Shown in pieces: positions 1 through 6,560 of a DNA stretch of 13,987 nt (position 1 is its first letter; each line of letters begins with the position of its first letter). The notes beneath the pieces were generated by a model. The model was not told the DNA's origin and made no database searches. It was given only the letters and a program-made list of their open reading frames with translations. The position numbers were made by a program, and so were the translations under genes. The stretch comes from an uncultured Collinsella sp. (GTDB lineage: Bacteria; Actinomycetota; Coriobacteriia; Coriobacteriales; Coriobacteriaceae). Location: contig URNC01000040.1 of assembly GCA_900549065.1 (NCBI GenBank), positions 1 to 13,987 on the forward strand. The letters are read 5' to 3'.

Positions 1-384
1 GACAAGAGCTTTGTTGCCGCGCAGGCAAGCGTCGTCGCCACCATGGTCTCGGGCATCCCGAGCGTGCCGTGGTTCGTTGGCGGCTTTATCGCCGGCATCG
101 TCATGTACTGGCTCGGCATTCCGGCCATGATGATCGGCCTGGGCGTGTACCTGCCGTTCTACATGTCACTCACGGCATTCCTGGGCTCCTGCGTCAAGCT
201 CGCCTACGACAAGTGGTCCGCCCACCGCGACGCCACCGCTGGTCTTTCCGACGAGGAAAGAGCTGCCAAGGACGCCGCCTTCCAGGAACAGGGTCTGGTC
301 GTTGCCAGCGGCCTGCTCGGCGGCGAGTCCATCGTCGGCGTTATCCTGGCGTTTGTCTCCGTGGGCTTAAGCCTGCTGGGCTAA
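1..384 (+). CDS. OPT-family transporter, C-terminal part (5' end outside window)
   Basis: The reading frame is open from base 1 and ends with TAA at 382-384, so this is the last 127 residues of a longer protein. It is hydrophobic, with at least three membrane segments: one around WFVGGFIAGIVMYWLG, one around MIGLGVYLPFYMSLTAFLG, and a C-terminal helix rich in Val, Leu and Gly that ends in SLLG. The GLGVYLP...S...G pattern, followed by a short charged cytoplasmic loop and a final GGES-V-GV-LA helix, is how bacterial OPT (oligopeptide/YSL-type) transporters end. Family members move oligopeptides or metal chelates across the cytoplasmic membrane using the proton gradient; the substrate cannot be read from this fragment. 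The in-frame ATG at 43 is internal and has no convincing ribosome site. The gene is followed by a palindrome and a strong terminator. Another polytopic carrier is possible but less likely. Confidence 0.72.
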   Translation, partial: DKSFVAAQASVVATMVSGIPSVPWFVGGFIAGIVMYWLGIPAMMIGLGVYLPFYMSLTAFLGSCVKLAYDKWSAHRDATAGLSDEERAAKDAAFQEQGLVVASGLLGGESIVGVILAFVSVGLSLLG

Positions 385-402
385 GTCGAGCAGCTGCTCG
401 AC
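385..402. repeat. 18-bp perfect palindrome directly after the stop codon
   Basis: GTCGAGCAGCTGCTCGAC reads the same on both strands and begins at the base after the transporter's TAA. As RNA it could only form a hairpin with a very small loop. It may protect the 3' end, or it may be a DNA-level protein site. It lies 24 bp before the intrinsic terminator. Confidence 0.5.
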
Positions 403-425
403 AGCAACCATATTGCCTACGGCTT

Positions 426-465
426 GCCCGGTCGGTAGCTTTCGCGGCTACCGACCGGGCTTTTT
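426..465 (+). terminator. Intrinsic terminator of the OPT-family gene
   Basis: A perfect 13-bp stem (426-438 with 448-460, GC-rich, beginning GCCCGG) encloses a 9-nt loop and is followed directly by five T residues at 461-465. It sits about 40 bp after the transporter stop codon and is oriented to end that transcript. Confidence 0.88.
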
Positions 466-477
466 GATACCAACGCA

Positions 478-518
478 AAGAAAGGCCGGCGCGCTGCGTT
501 TAACAGCGCGCCGGCCTT
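478..518 (-). terminator. Hairpin terminator of the surface-protein gene
   Basis: A perfect 15-bp inverted repeat (482-496 with 504-518, core GGCCGGCGCGC) encloses a 7-nt loop. Read on the minus strand the stem is followed by a T-rich tail of the form TTTCTTTG, so it should end transcription of the large minus-strand gene whose stop is at 586. It is separate from the neighbouring plus-strand terminator, so the two convergent genes each have their own. Confidence 0.75.
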
Positions 519-585
519 ATCGGTTAAGCTATCGAAGCGTTCCTGCTATGAACCGAAGTTCGTTGCAGAATCTACGCTCGAAACG

Positions 586-3500
586 CTACATCTGCTTGCG
601 ACGACGATCGCCCAGCGTCACGCCCGCTGCCACGAGCGTCACACCGCCGATGACGAACACCTCGCCCGCAAGCGCGGAATTGTCGCCAGTCTGGGCGAGC
701 GCGGCAGGCGCAGCCTGTTTCTTGGCAACGGGGGCCTTTGCAGCAGCCTGCGCAACCTGAGGCTTGGCCTGCGGCTCAGCCTTGGGATGATACTTGTCGT
801 ACTCGGCCTGAGCGGCAGCCAGGGCATCCTTGGCATCTCCGAGCTCGGCAAGCGCGGCGGCATAGGCGTCGTTGGCATCGGACAGCTTGGCATCGGCATC
901 GCTCAGAGCAGCCTTGAGGCCAGCGGCGGCATCGACGGCGGCCTTATAGCGAGCGTAGGCAGCGTTCAGCTTGACCAGCTTCTCGTTGCCCGTCGTGCCC
1001 GCGGCAAGGGATGCCTTGTGGTCGACAGCCTCAAGATCGGCCTTGAGCGCCTCGTCGTTGGCAAGCTCGGCCTTGGCCTCGACGATCTCGAAGGTCGCAT
1101 CGACGACGGCTTCGTTGGCGGCCTCGAGCTGCTTCTGGGCATCGGCGACACCGGCGACGGCGGCGTCATAGGCGGCCTTGGCGTCGTCGACCGCCTTCTG
1201 GGCTCCAGCGAAGCGCTCGAAGGCCTTGTTTGCGCCGGCCAGTTCGCCCTCGGCAGCCTTGGCCTTCGCCTGTGCGTCGGACAGGGTCTGCGTCTTGGCG
1301 GCAACTGCCTGCTTGGCGCCCGAAAGAGCGGTCGCGGCGTGCACATCTGCGGCCTGAGCCTTGTCAACGCCAGCCTGGGCAGTGTCGTCGGCCTTCTTGG
1401 CATCGTTAAGCGTGCCCTGCTTGTTCGCAAGATCCGTCTTGGCGGCATCGCACTTGGCGGCAAGGTCCTTGACCGAAGCGGTAGCGTTGTCATACGCCTC
1501 ATTGGCCTGTTCGGACTTTGCCTTGGCGGCATCGCGGGCGCTGCGAGCCTTCGCCTTGTGAGCAGCGGCCTCGGCTGCCTTCGTCTTACTGTCAGCAAGC
1601 GTGGCGTTTGCCTTATCGAGAGCCGCCTGGGCAGTAGCGGCCTCGGCCTTGGCGGCATCGAGGTTCTGCTTGAGGGACTCGATGTCGATTCCGCCGAGTG
1701 CGTCCTTCGCGGCGTCGTATGCCGTCTTCGCGGCGGCGGTACCGGACTTAGCCTTCTCATACTCGCCCTTGGCGGTGTTCATGTTCGTGTCGGCCGCGGT
1801 ATAGGCGTCGCGAGAGCTTTCTTGCTTATCCAATGCGTCAGAATAAGCCGTTCCGGCAGTCCCGAAGTTCTTCTGCGCCTCCGCCAGCTTATTCTGTAGC
1901 TGCTTCAACTGCTCCTTCTGCTCCTGAGTGCCGCCTGCATTGTAAGCAGAATCGATATAGTCGGTGACGAGCTTCTTGAACTCGGAGACAGTGAAGTCCT
2001 TCTGCCCCGTGCTTCCACTATAGTCGAAAATGGTTACCTCGGAATCGGTGTTCTTACCGCTACCAGTTGCGATGCCGATAGCCTTCGCACCGGCATCGAT
2101 GATATTGAGATAGTGTCCGCACTCATGGTAGATGCTGTTGTAGTGCTGGTAGATATAGTAGGAATCATATCGGTGGCTGCCGAGTTCGTCGCCATACTGT
2201 GCAACGTACTTATCGAATGCCTCTTTCTCCTGGGTGTAGAGACCGGTATATGGCCAGCCGAGGGTATCCTCGGTTTCGCCTCCGGTGTATGCTCCGCCGC
2301 CGCCCGCAAGGTTCTCACCTTGATCGAAATAGCAGTTCGAGTGTCCCCAGATGTTCGATGAATATGATGTATTAAGTGCGGCTGCCGCAGTCATGCGGAG
2401 GCTGACGCTGAGCTCCGACTGACCGTTCGCCTTGCGGAGGTTGTTCTGGGTATCGAGGTAGGTCAGGGCGTTGCGCATCTGCTCCAAGGAAAGCGGATTG
2501 GTGTCGCGAGACATGTCCTGATCGACGTACTTGTCATACCATTCGGCCTTGTCAGCGGCACCGGTCAGCATCGATGCGGCTTCCTGGGCATTCTTTTTCT
2601 GCGTGGCCGTGAACTGGCTGCCGCCGATGATGTAGTTCATGAAGCCGAACATACCCTGGTTGATGACATTCTGGTCTACGGTCATGTTCGACTTGAGGTC
2701 GGCAATCTGCTGGTTAAGCTTCTCGACCTCGGCGTTTGCGGCGTCGTATGCATTGTGCGCGTCGGTTACTTCAGCACGAGCCTGATCGAACTCGTTGCTC
2801 TTCTGCTGACGAATCTCGACGAGTCGGTCGTACTCAGCCTTCTTGTCGGCCTCGGTCTGCTGGGCCTGCTCGTATGCCGTCTTCGCGGCGTCACGCTTAC
2901 TGGCCGCGTCCTTGTACTCCTTGTTTGCCGCATCGTATGCAGACTGGGCAGATGCCACAGCAGCGTTGGCGGCGTTGGCCTTCTCCTGCGCGGCGGTGAC
3001 GGTAGTCTGCGCAGCCTGCAGGTTCGCCTGTGCGGTGGCGTCTGCAGTCGTCGCGGCTTCGAGCGCGTCCTGCGCGGTCTTGAGCTCACCAGCAGCAGCG
3101 ATCTTGGCGGCCTCAAGCGCGCTCAGGTCAACACCCGTACCCGAGACGGCAGCATCGAGCGCGGCCTGCGCCTGGTTGAACTTCTGCTGGGCGTTATCGC
3201 GCGCGGTGGTTGCGACTGCGAGAGCAGCGGCAGTCTCCTGCTTCTTGGCCTGGGCAGTCGTCAAAGCTGCCTCGGTATTCTGCTTTTCCTGCTGGGCGCT
3301 GGCCTCGGCAGCCTTGGCCTGGTCCAGATTGTCCTGTGCAGTAGTAACGGCCTTATTGGCGTCATCGAGCTTTGCCTGCGCGTCCTCGACGGCCTTCTTG
3401 GCGGCCGCGTACTCGTCCATACCCATGGCCTCGAGCTTGGCCTGGGCATCATCGAGGGCCTTCTTGGCCTCATCCTGCTTTGCCTTGGCGTCCTTGAGCG

Positions 3501-4041
3501 TCTGCGTCTTATCCTCGACACTCTTGTTGGCCTGTTCGAGCTGATCGTTCAGGTCGCCCAGCTTCTTCTGCTGCTGCTCGGTCTTTTCGACGGCCGCTTT
3601 AAGCTCGTCAATCTTCTCCTGAAGCGCGGCTACCTCGGCCTCGTTCTGCTCGGCGGCGTTATCGGTCACGGCCTGCGAGGCCTGATTCTTTTGCTGCTGC
3701 GCCTGCTTTTGAGACTGGCCCGCCGCGTCGGCCTTCTTCTGGGCGGCATCGTAGGCGGCCTGAGCGTCCTTGAGCTGCTTTGCCGACTCCTCGGCCAGCT
3801 GGGCAGCCGTCTTTACGACCGCTTGGTTACCGGCGGTAACGGTATTCTCTACAGAACTACCCCCCCCCTGAACAGAATCGCCGTTACCGGTTGACGGTGC
3901 GGCGATTGCCGCCAGCGGCGACATGAGCGGCTGAGCGATGAGGCCCGCCGTCAAAACGGTTGCGACGGCGCGGTTAGCAACGCCCTTGACGTTGACAGTC
4001 TTGGCCCGAGGCTCAAAGTGTTGTGGACTGTAGTTTGCCAT
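586..4041 (-). CDS. Secreted coiled-coil CAP-domain protein with LAQTGD cell-wall sorting signal
   Basis: The protein has 1151 residues. Residues 1-48 form a long signal peptide: basic stretch near 12-24, hydrophobic core 25-46, likely cleavage near AIAA. Residues about 75-455 are an Ala/Lys/Glu/Gln-rich heptad coiled coil. Residues about 515-675 are a CAP/SCP-PR1 domain: GENLAGG at 575-581, HECGHYLNI at 639-647, and candidate pocket residues His567, Glu576 and His643. A second Ala-rich coiled coil spans about 705-1085, followed by a Pro/Ala/Lys linker. The C-terminus is a sorting signal, LAQTGD at 1115-1120, then a hydrophobic segment and the tail RRRKQM. A sortase should therefore link it to the cell wall, with the CAP domain held on long stalks. 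The ATG start is supported by AAGGGAGA at 4047-4054. CAP domains bind sterols or lipids, or cleave peptides, in various proteins; the role here is unknown. A G9 tract follows the signal peptide. No sortase gene is in the window. Confidence 0.9.
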   Translation of the reverse strand: MANYSPQHFEPRAKTVNVKGVANRAVATVLTAGLIAQPLMSPLAAIAAPSTGNGDSVQGGGSSVENTVTAGNQAVVKTAAQLAEESAKQLKDAQAAYDAAQKKADAAGQSQKQAQQQKNQASQAVTDNAAEQNEAEVAALQEKIDELKAAVEKTEQQQKKLGDLNDQLEQANKSVEDKTQTLKDAKAKQDEAKKALDDAQAKLEAMGMDEYAAAKKAVEDAQAKLDDANKAVTTAQDNLDQAKAAEASAQQEKQNTEAALTTAQAKKQETAAALAVATTARDNAQQKFNQAQAALDAAVSGTGVDLSALEAAKIAAAGELKTAQDALEAATTADATAQANLQAAQTTVTAAQEKANAANAAVASAQSAYDAANKEYKDAASKRDAAKTAYEQAQQTEADKKAEYDRLVEIRQQKSNEFDQARAEVTDAHNAYDAANAEVEKLNQQIADLKSNMTVDQNVINQGMFGFMNYIIGGSQFTATQKKNAQEAASMLTGAADKAEWYDKYVDQDMSRDTNPLSLEQMRNALTYLDTQNNLRKANGQSELSVSLRMTAAAALNTSYSSNIWGHSNCYFDQGENLAGGGGAYTGGETEDTLGWPYTGLYTQEKEAFDKYVAQYGDELGSHRYDSYYIYQHYNSIYHECGHYLNIIDAGAKAIGIATGSGKNTDSEVTIFDYSGSTGQKDFTVSEFKKLVTDYIDSAYNAGGTQEQKEQLKQLQNKLAEAQKNFGTAGTAYSDALDKQESSRDAYTAADTNMNTAKGEYEKAKSGTAAAKTAYDAAKDALGGIDIESLKQNLDAAKAEAATAQAALDKANATLADSKTKAAEAAAHKAKARSARDAAKAKSEQANEAYDNATASVKDLAAKCDAAKTDLANKQGTLNDAKKADDTAQAGVDKAQAADVHAATALSGAKQAVAAKTQTLSDAQAKAKAAEGELAGANKAFERFAGAQKAVDDAKAAYDAAVAGVADAQKQLEAANEAVVDATFEIVEAKAELANDEALKADLEAVDHKASLAAGTTGNEKLVKLNAAYARYKAAVDAAAGLKAALSDADAKLSDANDAYAAALAELGDAKDALAAAQAEYDKYHPKAEPQAKPQVAQAAAKAPVAKKQAAPAALAQTGDNSALAGEVFVIGGVTLVAAGVTLGDRRRKQM
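3860..3868. repeat. 9-bp poly-C/poly-G homopolymer inside the surface-protein gene
   Basis: Nine consecutive C on the plus strand (G9 on the coding strand) encode the end of Gln58 and Gly59-Gly61 of the surface protein, about 13 residues past the predicted signal-peptide cleavage site. Tracts of this length can slip during replication. A gain or loss of one base would shift the frame and remove the rest of the protein. Confidence 0.85.
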
Positions 4042-4106
4042 GGCTTTCTCCCTTTGACACGGATGTATCCATACGTATCAAACGGTAGCTGTCGATTTTT
4101 GAATTC

Positions 4107-4118
4107 TGTTGCGCAACA
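4107..4118. promoter_or_regulatory. 12-bp palindrome in the divergent intergenic region 4042-4348
   Basis: TGTTGCGCAACA is a perfect palindrome about 66 bp upstream of the surface-protein start, in the 307-bp gap between two divergent genes. It has the size of a dimeric regulator's site. Downstream on the minus strand, TCGACA and TATGGA lie 16 bp apart and are a mediocre promoter candidate for the surface protein. I see no clear promoter for the DUF389 gene and no other gene in this gap. Confidence 0.35.
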
Positions 4119-4348
4119 TTGGCGACCAGCGTATTTTTTGAAATTTACGCTCTCGTGCTTCACAATTTCGTCACATATGTAGGAGCTGGCGCATCATATT
4201 CTTGCGGGATCGAATTGAGCCTGTGATTTGCATTTGCTCCCGCGTCATCTGCCCTATCGAATCCCACATCCAACAGACGCCCTGCCCGCCACGGTGTAGA
4301 GTTAGGACAACGGGCGCGTTGCGCGGACCGCGCTGGAACGAGGTGGAC

Positions 4349-5488
4349 ATGGAACTCGACAAACAACAGATCAAGCGACTACGCGAACGCCATCACCGGC
4401 GCCACGGCATCCGCCCCGCCCATAGCGAGGCCATGGAGAACGCCACCCGCTTCCTAAAGCGCGCATTCAACATTCGCGAGGGTCGCGCGCCCTACCACGT
4501 AATCCGCAAGCGCTTTGTAAACGGGGCACGCCTGACCGGCTCTCACCTGTGCATCCTCATCATCGCCATGCTCATCGCAAGCATCGGCCTCGATATCGAT
4601 TCGGACATCGCCATCGTGGGCGCCATGCTCATCTGCCCGCTTATGGGATCGGTCCTTGCCATGGCATACGGCATCGCCACGCTCGACCGCGAGATTACCG
4701 TCGAAGCCATCGCCAGCCTTGCGCTGCAGATGGCCTTTTGCCTGGTCACGTCCACGTTGTACTTTAAGCTCTCGCCCCTTGGCACCGCCACGGCCGCCAT
4801 CGTCGACAACTCGACGCCCACCGTGTGGGACCTTGCCGTCGCGCTCGCGGGCGGCTTTGCGGGCGGCCTGGGCAACTCGCGCGACCAGGAACCCGCCACG
4901 CTCATCGCCGGCGTGGCCGTGGCAACCGCGCTCATGCCGCCCCTGTGCGCGGCGGGTTATGGCATTGCCATCGCGAGCGGGTCGCTGTTCCTCTCAGCCC
5001 TCTACGAGTTTGGCATCAACGTCGTCTTTATCGCGCTGGCGGCCGAAGCCGTATTGCTTCTTTTACGTGTACCGCTCAAGCGTGATCTCAACGGCGACGG
5101 CATTGTGACCGCCGAGGAAAACGCTGAGGTCAACGAGCTGTCACGCAAAGTGCGCCGCCGCATTATTGTGGGCACGGTGATCTTTGCCATCCCCTGCATC
5201 GTTATGACCGCGGGTTCCATTGGCTCGGCGCAGGCCGGCGTGCAGGACGGCTACGGCGTCACCGAGACCACACGCGAGCTTGCCGCGGTGCTGCCGGGCT
5301 TTAAGGATTACACCGTCGCCGTCGAGACCTCGGCCACCGAAGGGGACGAAGAAGGCATCGTCGAGCGCGAGATTGTCGCCCATGTGACGACAGGCGAGGC
5401 GCTTGGGGCGCACGACCGCCGTGTCGCCCGCAAACTCATCGACCTCAATGTGCCCGAGCTCGATCGCGTTGAGTTCGATGTGAAGTGA
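4349..5488 (+). CDS. DUF389 (TIGR00341-like) integral membrane protein with an EF-hand-like loop
   Basis: This 379-aa protein belongs to the uncharacterised DUF389 family. I place the start at ATG 4349 because GAGGTG lies just upstream (4340-4345) and the next residues are a typical basic cytoplasmic N-terminus. The frame stays open back to 4202, but no ribosome site supports a start there. Residues 67-110 carry the family core, IASIGLDIDSDIAIVGAML then CPLMG. Further hydrophobic segments lie near 119-137, 160-174, 183-210, 212-240 and 270-292. Between the helices at 212-240 and 270-292, residues 246-257 (DLNGDGIVTAEE) match the canonical 12-residue EF-hand calcium loop. The polar C-terminal region (about 295-379) contains alternating hydrophobic stretches like a small ferredoxin-type fold. 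No function is established for the family. It stands alone, with its own terminator, diverging from the surface-protein gene. Confidence 0.85.
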   Translation: MELDKQQIKRLRERHHRRHGIRPAHSEAMENATRFLKRAFNIREGRAPYHVIRKRFVNGARLTGSHLCILIIAMLIASIGLDIDSDIAIVGAMLICPLMGSVLAMAYGIATLDREITVEAIASLALQMAFCLVTSTLYFKLSPLGTATAAIVDNSTPTVWDLAVALAGGFAGGLGNSRDQEPATLIAGVAVATALMPPLCAAGYGIAIASGSLFLSALYEFGINVVFIALAAEAVLLLLRVPLKRDLNGDGIVTAEENAEVNELSRKVRRRIIVGTVIFAIPCIVMTAGSIGSAQAGVQDGYGVTETTRELAAVLPGFKDYTVAVETSATEGDEEGIVEREIVAHVTTGEALGAHDRRVARKLIDLNVPELDRVEFDVK

Positions 5489-5563
5489 TGCAGAGCGCGG
5501 GATGAATGCTCACACGGACGCAAGTTACGACGAGGCGCAGGCGCGATACGGACACGAGCAAAT

Positions 5564-5603
5564 AGCGGGGTGCAGTTCACACCTGCGCCCCGCTCGCTTT
5601 TTT
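5564..5603 (+). terminator. Intrinsic terminator of the DUF389 gene
   Basis: A 12-bp stem with one G-T wobble (5564-5575 AGCGGGGTGCAG with 5583-5594) encloses a 7-nt loop and is followed within three bases by six T residues at 5598-5603. It lies 75 bp after the DUF389 stop. The minus-strand reading has no T tract, so it probably works only for the plus strand. Confidence 0.82.
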
Positions 5604-5614
5604 ATTGCCGTGAA

Positions 5615-6064
5615 TCAACTGTCCGAATCGACCTCGCCCGACTCCACCGTAAACGCCGGATCGGTGCTCACCAGATAAAATCGGGTCACCTTAGTATTTC
5701 TAATTAGGTAAATCTGCCCTTGATTGCGTCGGCGCGATATATATGCAACGTGAACCGTGCCGAATTCTTCGCCGTTTTCCTTCTTTAATACCAGGATATT
5801 GGGATCGTCCGTACGCTTAAACTGCCCGTCAACGCAGCTGCCGTCTTTGTCGACCAGTTGCCACCGATGGTTATCCTCTTCAAGAAAGGCCAGGGTTTCC
5901 AGACTCGTCTTGTCGTCCCGATAGTAACCGTCAATGGCAAACCCTTCGGAAGCGCATTCCCGCATATAGGACGTTTCTCGGCTTATAGCAAACAGCCCTG
6001 TAACGCCCAGGAGCACAGCCAGGCAGACCACTGCAAGGGTTATCGAAATAGCACGGCGGCCCAT
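5615..6064 (-). CDS. Small membrane-anchored protein of unknown function
   Basis: I do not recognise this 149-aa protein. Residues 1-4 are MGRR, and residues 5-27 form one hydrophobic helix (ISITLAVVCLAVLLGVTGLF) with no lipobox, so it is an uncleaved signal anchor or a plain signal peptide with the bulk outside the cell. The remainder is polar and looks beta-rich (alternating pattern in FGTVHVAYIS and QGQIYLIRN), ending in an acidic tail ESGEVDSDS. Cys37 and Cys77 could form a disulfide. The ATG at 6064 has almost no Shine-Dalgarno sequence of its own. A mini-ORF with a perfect GGAGG stops one base before it (TAA-C-ATG), suggesting translational coupling. No functional partner is evident nearby. 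Confidence 0.75.
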   Translation of the reverse strand: MGRRAISITLAVVCLAVLLGVTGLFAISRETSYMRECASEGFAIDGYYRDDKTSLETLAFLEEDNHRWQLVDKDGSCVDGQFKRTDDPNILVLKKENGEEFGTVHVAYISRRRNQGQIYLIRNTKVTRFYLVSTDPAFTVESGEVDSDS

Positions 6065-6065
6065 G

Positions 6066-6104
6066 TTAGACCAACCGATAGTTGTTTAACGGAGCGCGAA
6101 ACAT
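6066..6104 (-). CDS. 12-codon leader mini-ORF coupled to the downstream membrane protein
   Basis: On the minus strand GGAGG (6117-6113) lies 8 nt before ATG at 6104, opening MFRAPLNNYRLV and stopping with TAA at 6068-6066, one base before the ATG of the 149-aa gene. The ribosome site is far better than that of the downstream gene, so ribosomes may load here and restart. The peptide has no run of a single amino acid that would mark a classical attenuator. It could also be chance, or the remains of a longer N-terminus in another frame. Confidence 0.4.
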   Translation of the reverse strand: MFRAPLNNYRLV

Positions 6105-6117
6105 ACCTGAAACCTCC

Positions 6118-6172
6118 GATGTCAGGGGGAACGTCGCCAGCAGGCTGGCGACAACTATATGTTTCTGACATC
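6118..6172 (-). promoter_or_regulatory. Nested stem-loop in the leader of the membrane-protein gene
   Basis: Two nested inverted repeats lie directly upstream of GGAGG. The outer arms are GATGTCAG/CTGACATC (6165-6172 with 6118-6125). The inner arms are GTCGCCAG/CTGGCGAC (6145-6152 with 6133-6140) around a CCTG tetraloop. The outer 3' arm touches the Shine-Dalgarno sequence. Read as RNA this is a compact two-stem structure able to influence ribosome access. TATAGT at 6159-6154 could instead be a -10 element, in which case only the inner stem would be transcribed. Confidence 0.45.
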
Positions 6173-6254
6173 AAACCATATGGCTACCACTCGCGGAGGG
6201 GGCATCGGCGAACGGCGTGTTTTCATACTCCATTGGTCAAACCTAAGCGCGGCC

Positions 6255-6475
6255 CTACAGCTCGTACTTGTACACGCGGTAGATGTACTTTTCGGCTTCC
6301 ATCTCGTAGGTGGCGATGGCCAGACCGTAGCGGTCGTCTCGTCGTTTGGCAGATAGGTCACACTGTGCTGGCCTGCGTTGAGCGAAAAATCGCCCTGGGC
6401 TTGCAGCAGCTTGTCCTCAAAGCCCGAACCTGCCCAAAAATCGGACAAGCCCACGGAAGGCCGTAGCAAGGTCAT
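6255..6475 (-). pseudogene. Frameshifted remnant of an unidentified gene
   Basis: Two minus-strand frames join into one protein-like sequence. From ATG 6475 the first reads MTLLRPSVGLSDFWAG... through SVTYLPNDE. The second continues DDRYGLAIATYEMEAEKY then IYRVYKYEL and stops with TAG at 6257-6255. The frames meet around 6335-6345, where loss of one G from an original GAG-GAC would explain the shift. The combined product would be about 73 residues, and I do not recognise it. There is no ribosome site before the ATG, and the activase terminator lies just upstream, so the true 5' end may also be lost. The rest of the 6065-6560 gap holds the leader structure and that terminator; I see no other gene there. 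Confidence 0.5.
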
Positions 6476-6495
6476 TTGCGCAACATATGTCCAGT

Positions 6496-6532
6496 AAAAA
6501 CGGGTGGCAGCCGCTACGGCTACCACCCGTTT
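6496..6532 (-). terminator. Intrinsic terminator of the TetR-activase operon
   Basis: A 16-bp stem (6498-6513 with 6517-6532, core ACGGGTGG/CCACCCGT, one wobble) has a 3-nt loop. On the minus strand it runs into five T residues (6500-6496). It lies 28 bp beyond the activase stop codon. Confidence 0.88.
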
Positions 6533-6560
6533 GTCTCATATCTAGCCCATAGCAGACCAG

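Noticed and set aside
2755..3894. Long plus-strand frame antisense to the surface protein, rich in Leu and Gly as if membranous
   Set aside because: The Leu/Gly/Ser pattern is the reverse complement of Ala/Lys/Gln/Glu codons in the coiled coil; no ribosome site or promoter supports it.
586..4041. Treating the repeating palindrome-like Ala/Lys motifs as a CRISPR or DNA tandem repeat
   Set aside because: The repetition is at the protein heptad level with degenerate DNA; there is no constant repeat and spacer spacing.
4202..4348. Upstream extension of the DUF389 frame to an ATG at 4202
   Set aside because: The extension has no ribosome site and an unrelated Cys/Pro/Arg-rich translation, whereas ATG 4349 has GAGGTG just upstream and begins a family-like N-terminus.
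6476..6486. TTGCGCAACAT shared between 4109-4119 and 6476-6486
   Set aside because: Only the first site is extended to a 12-bp palindrome and lies in a promoter region; the second is inside or beside the decayed gene, so the match is probably chance.
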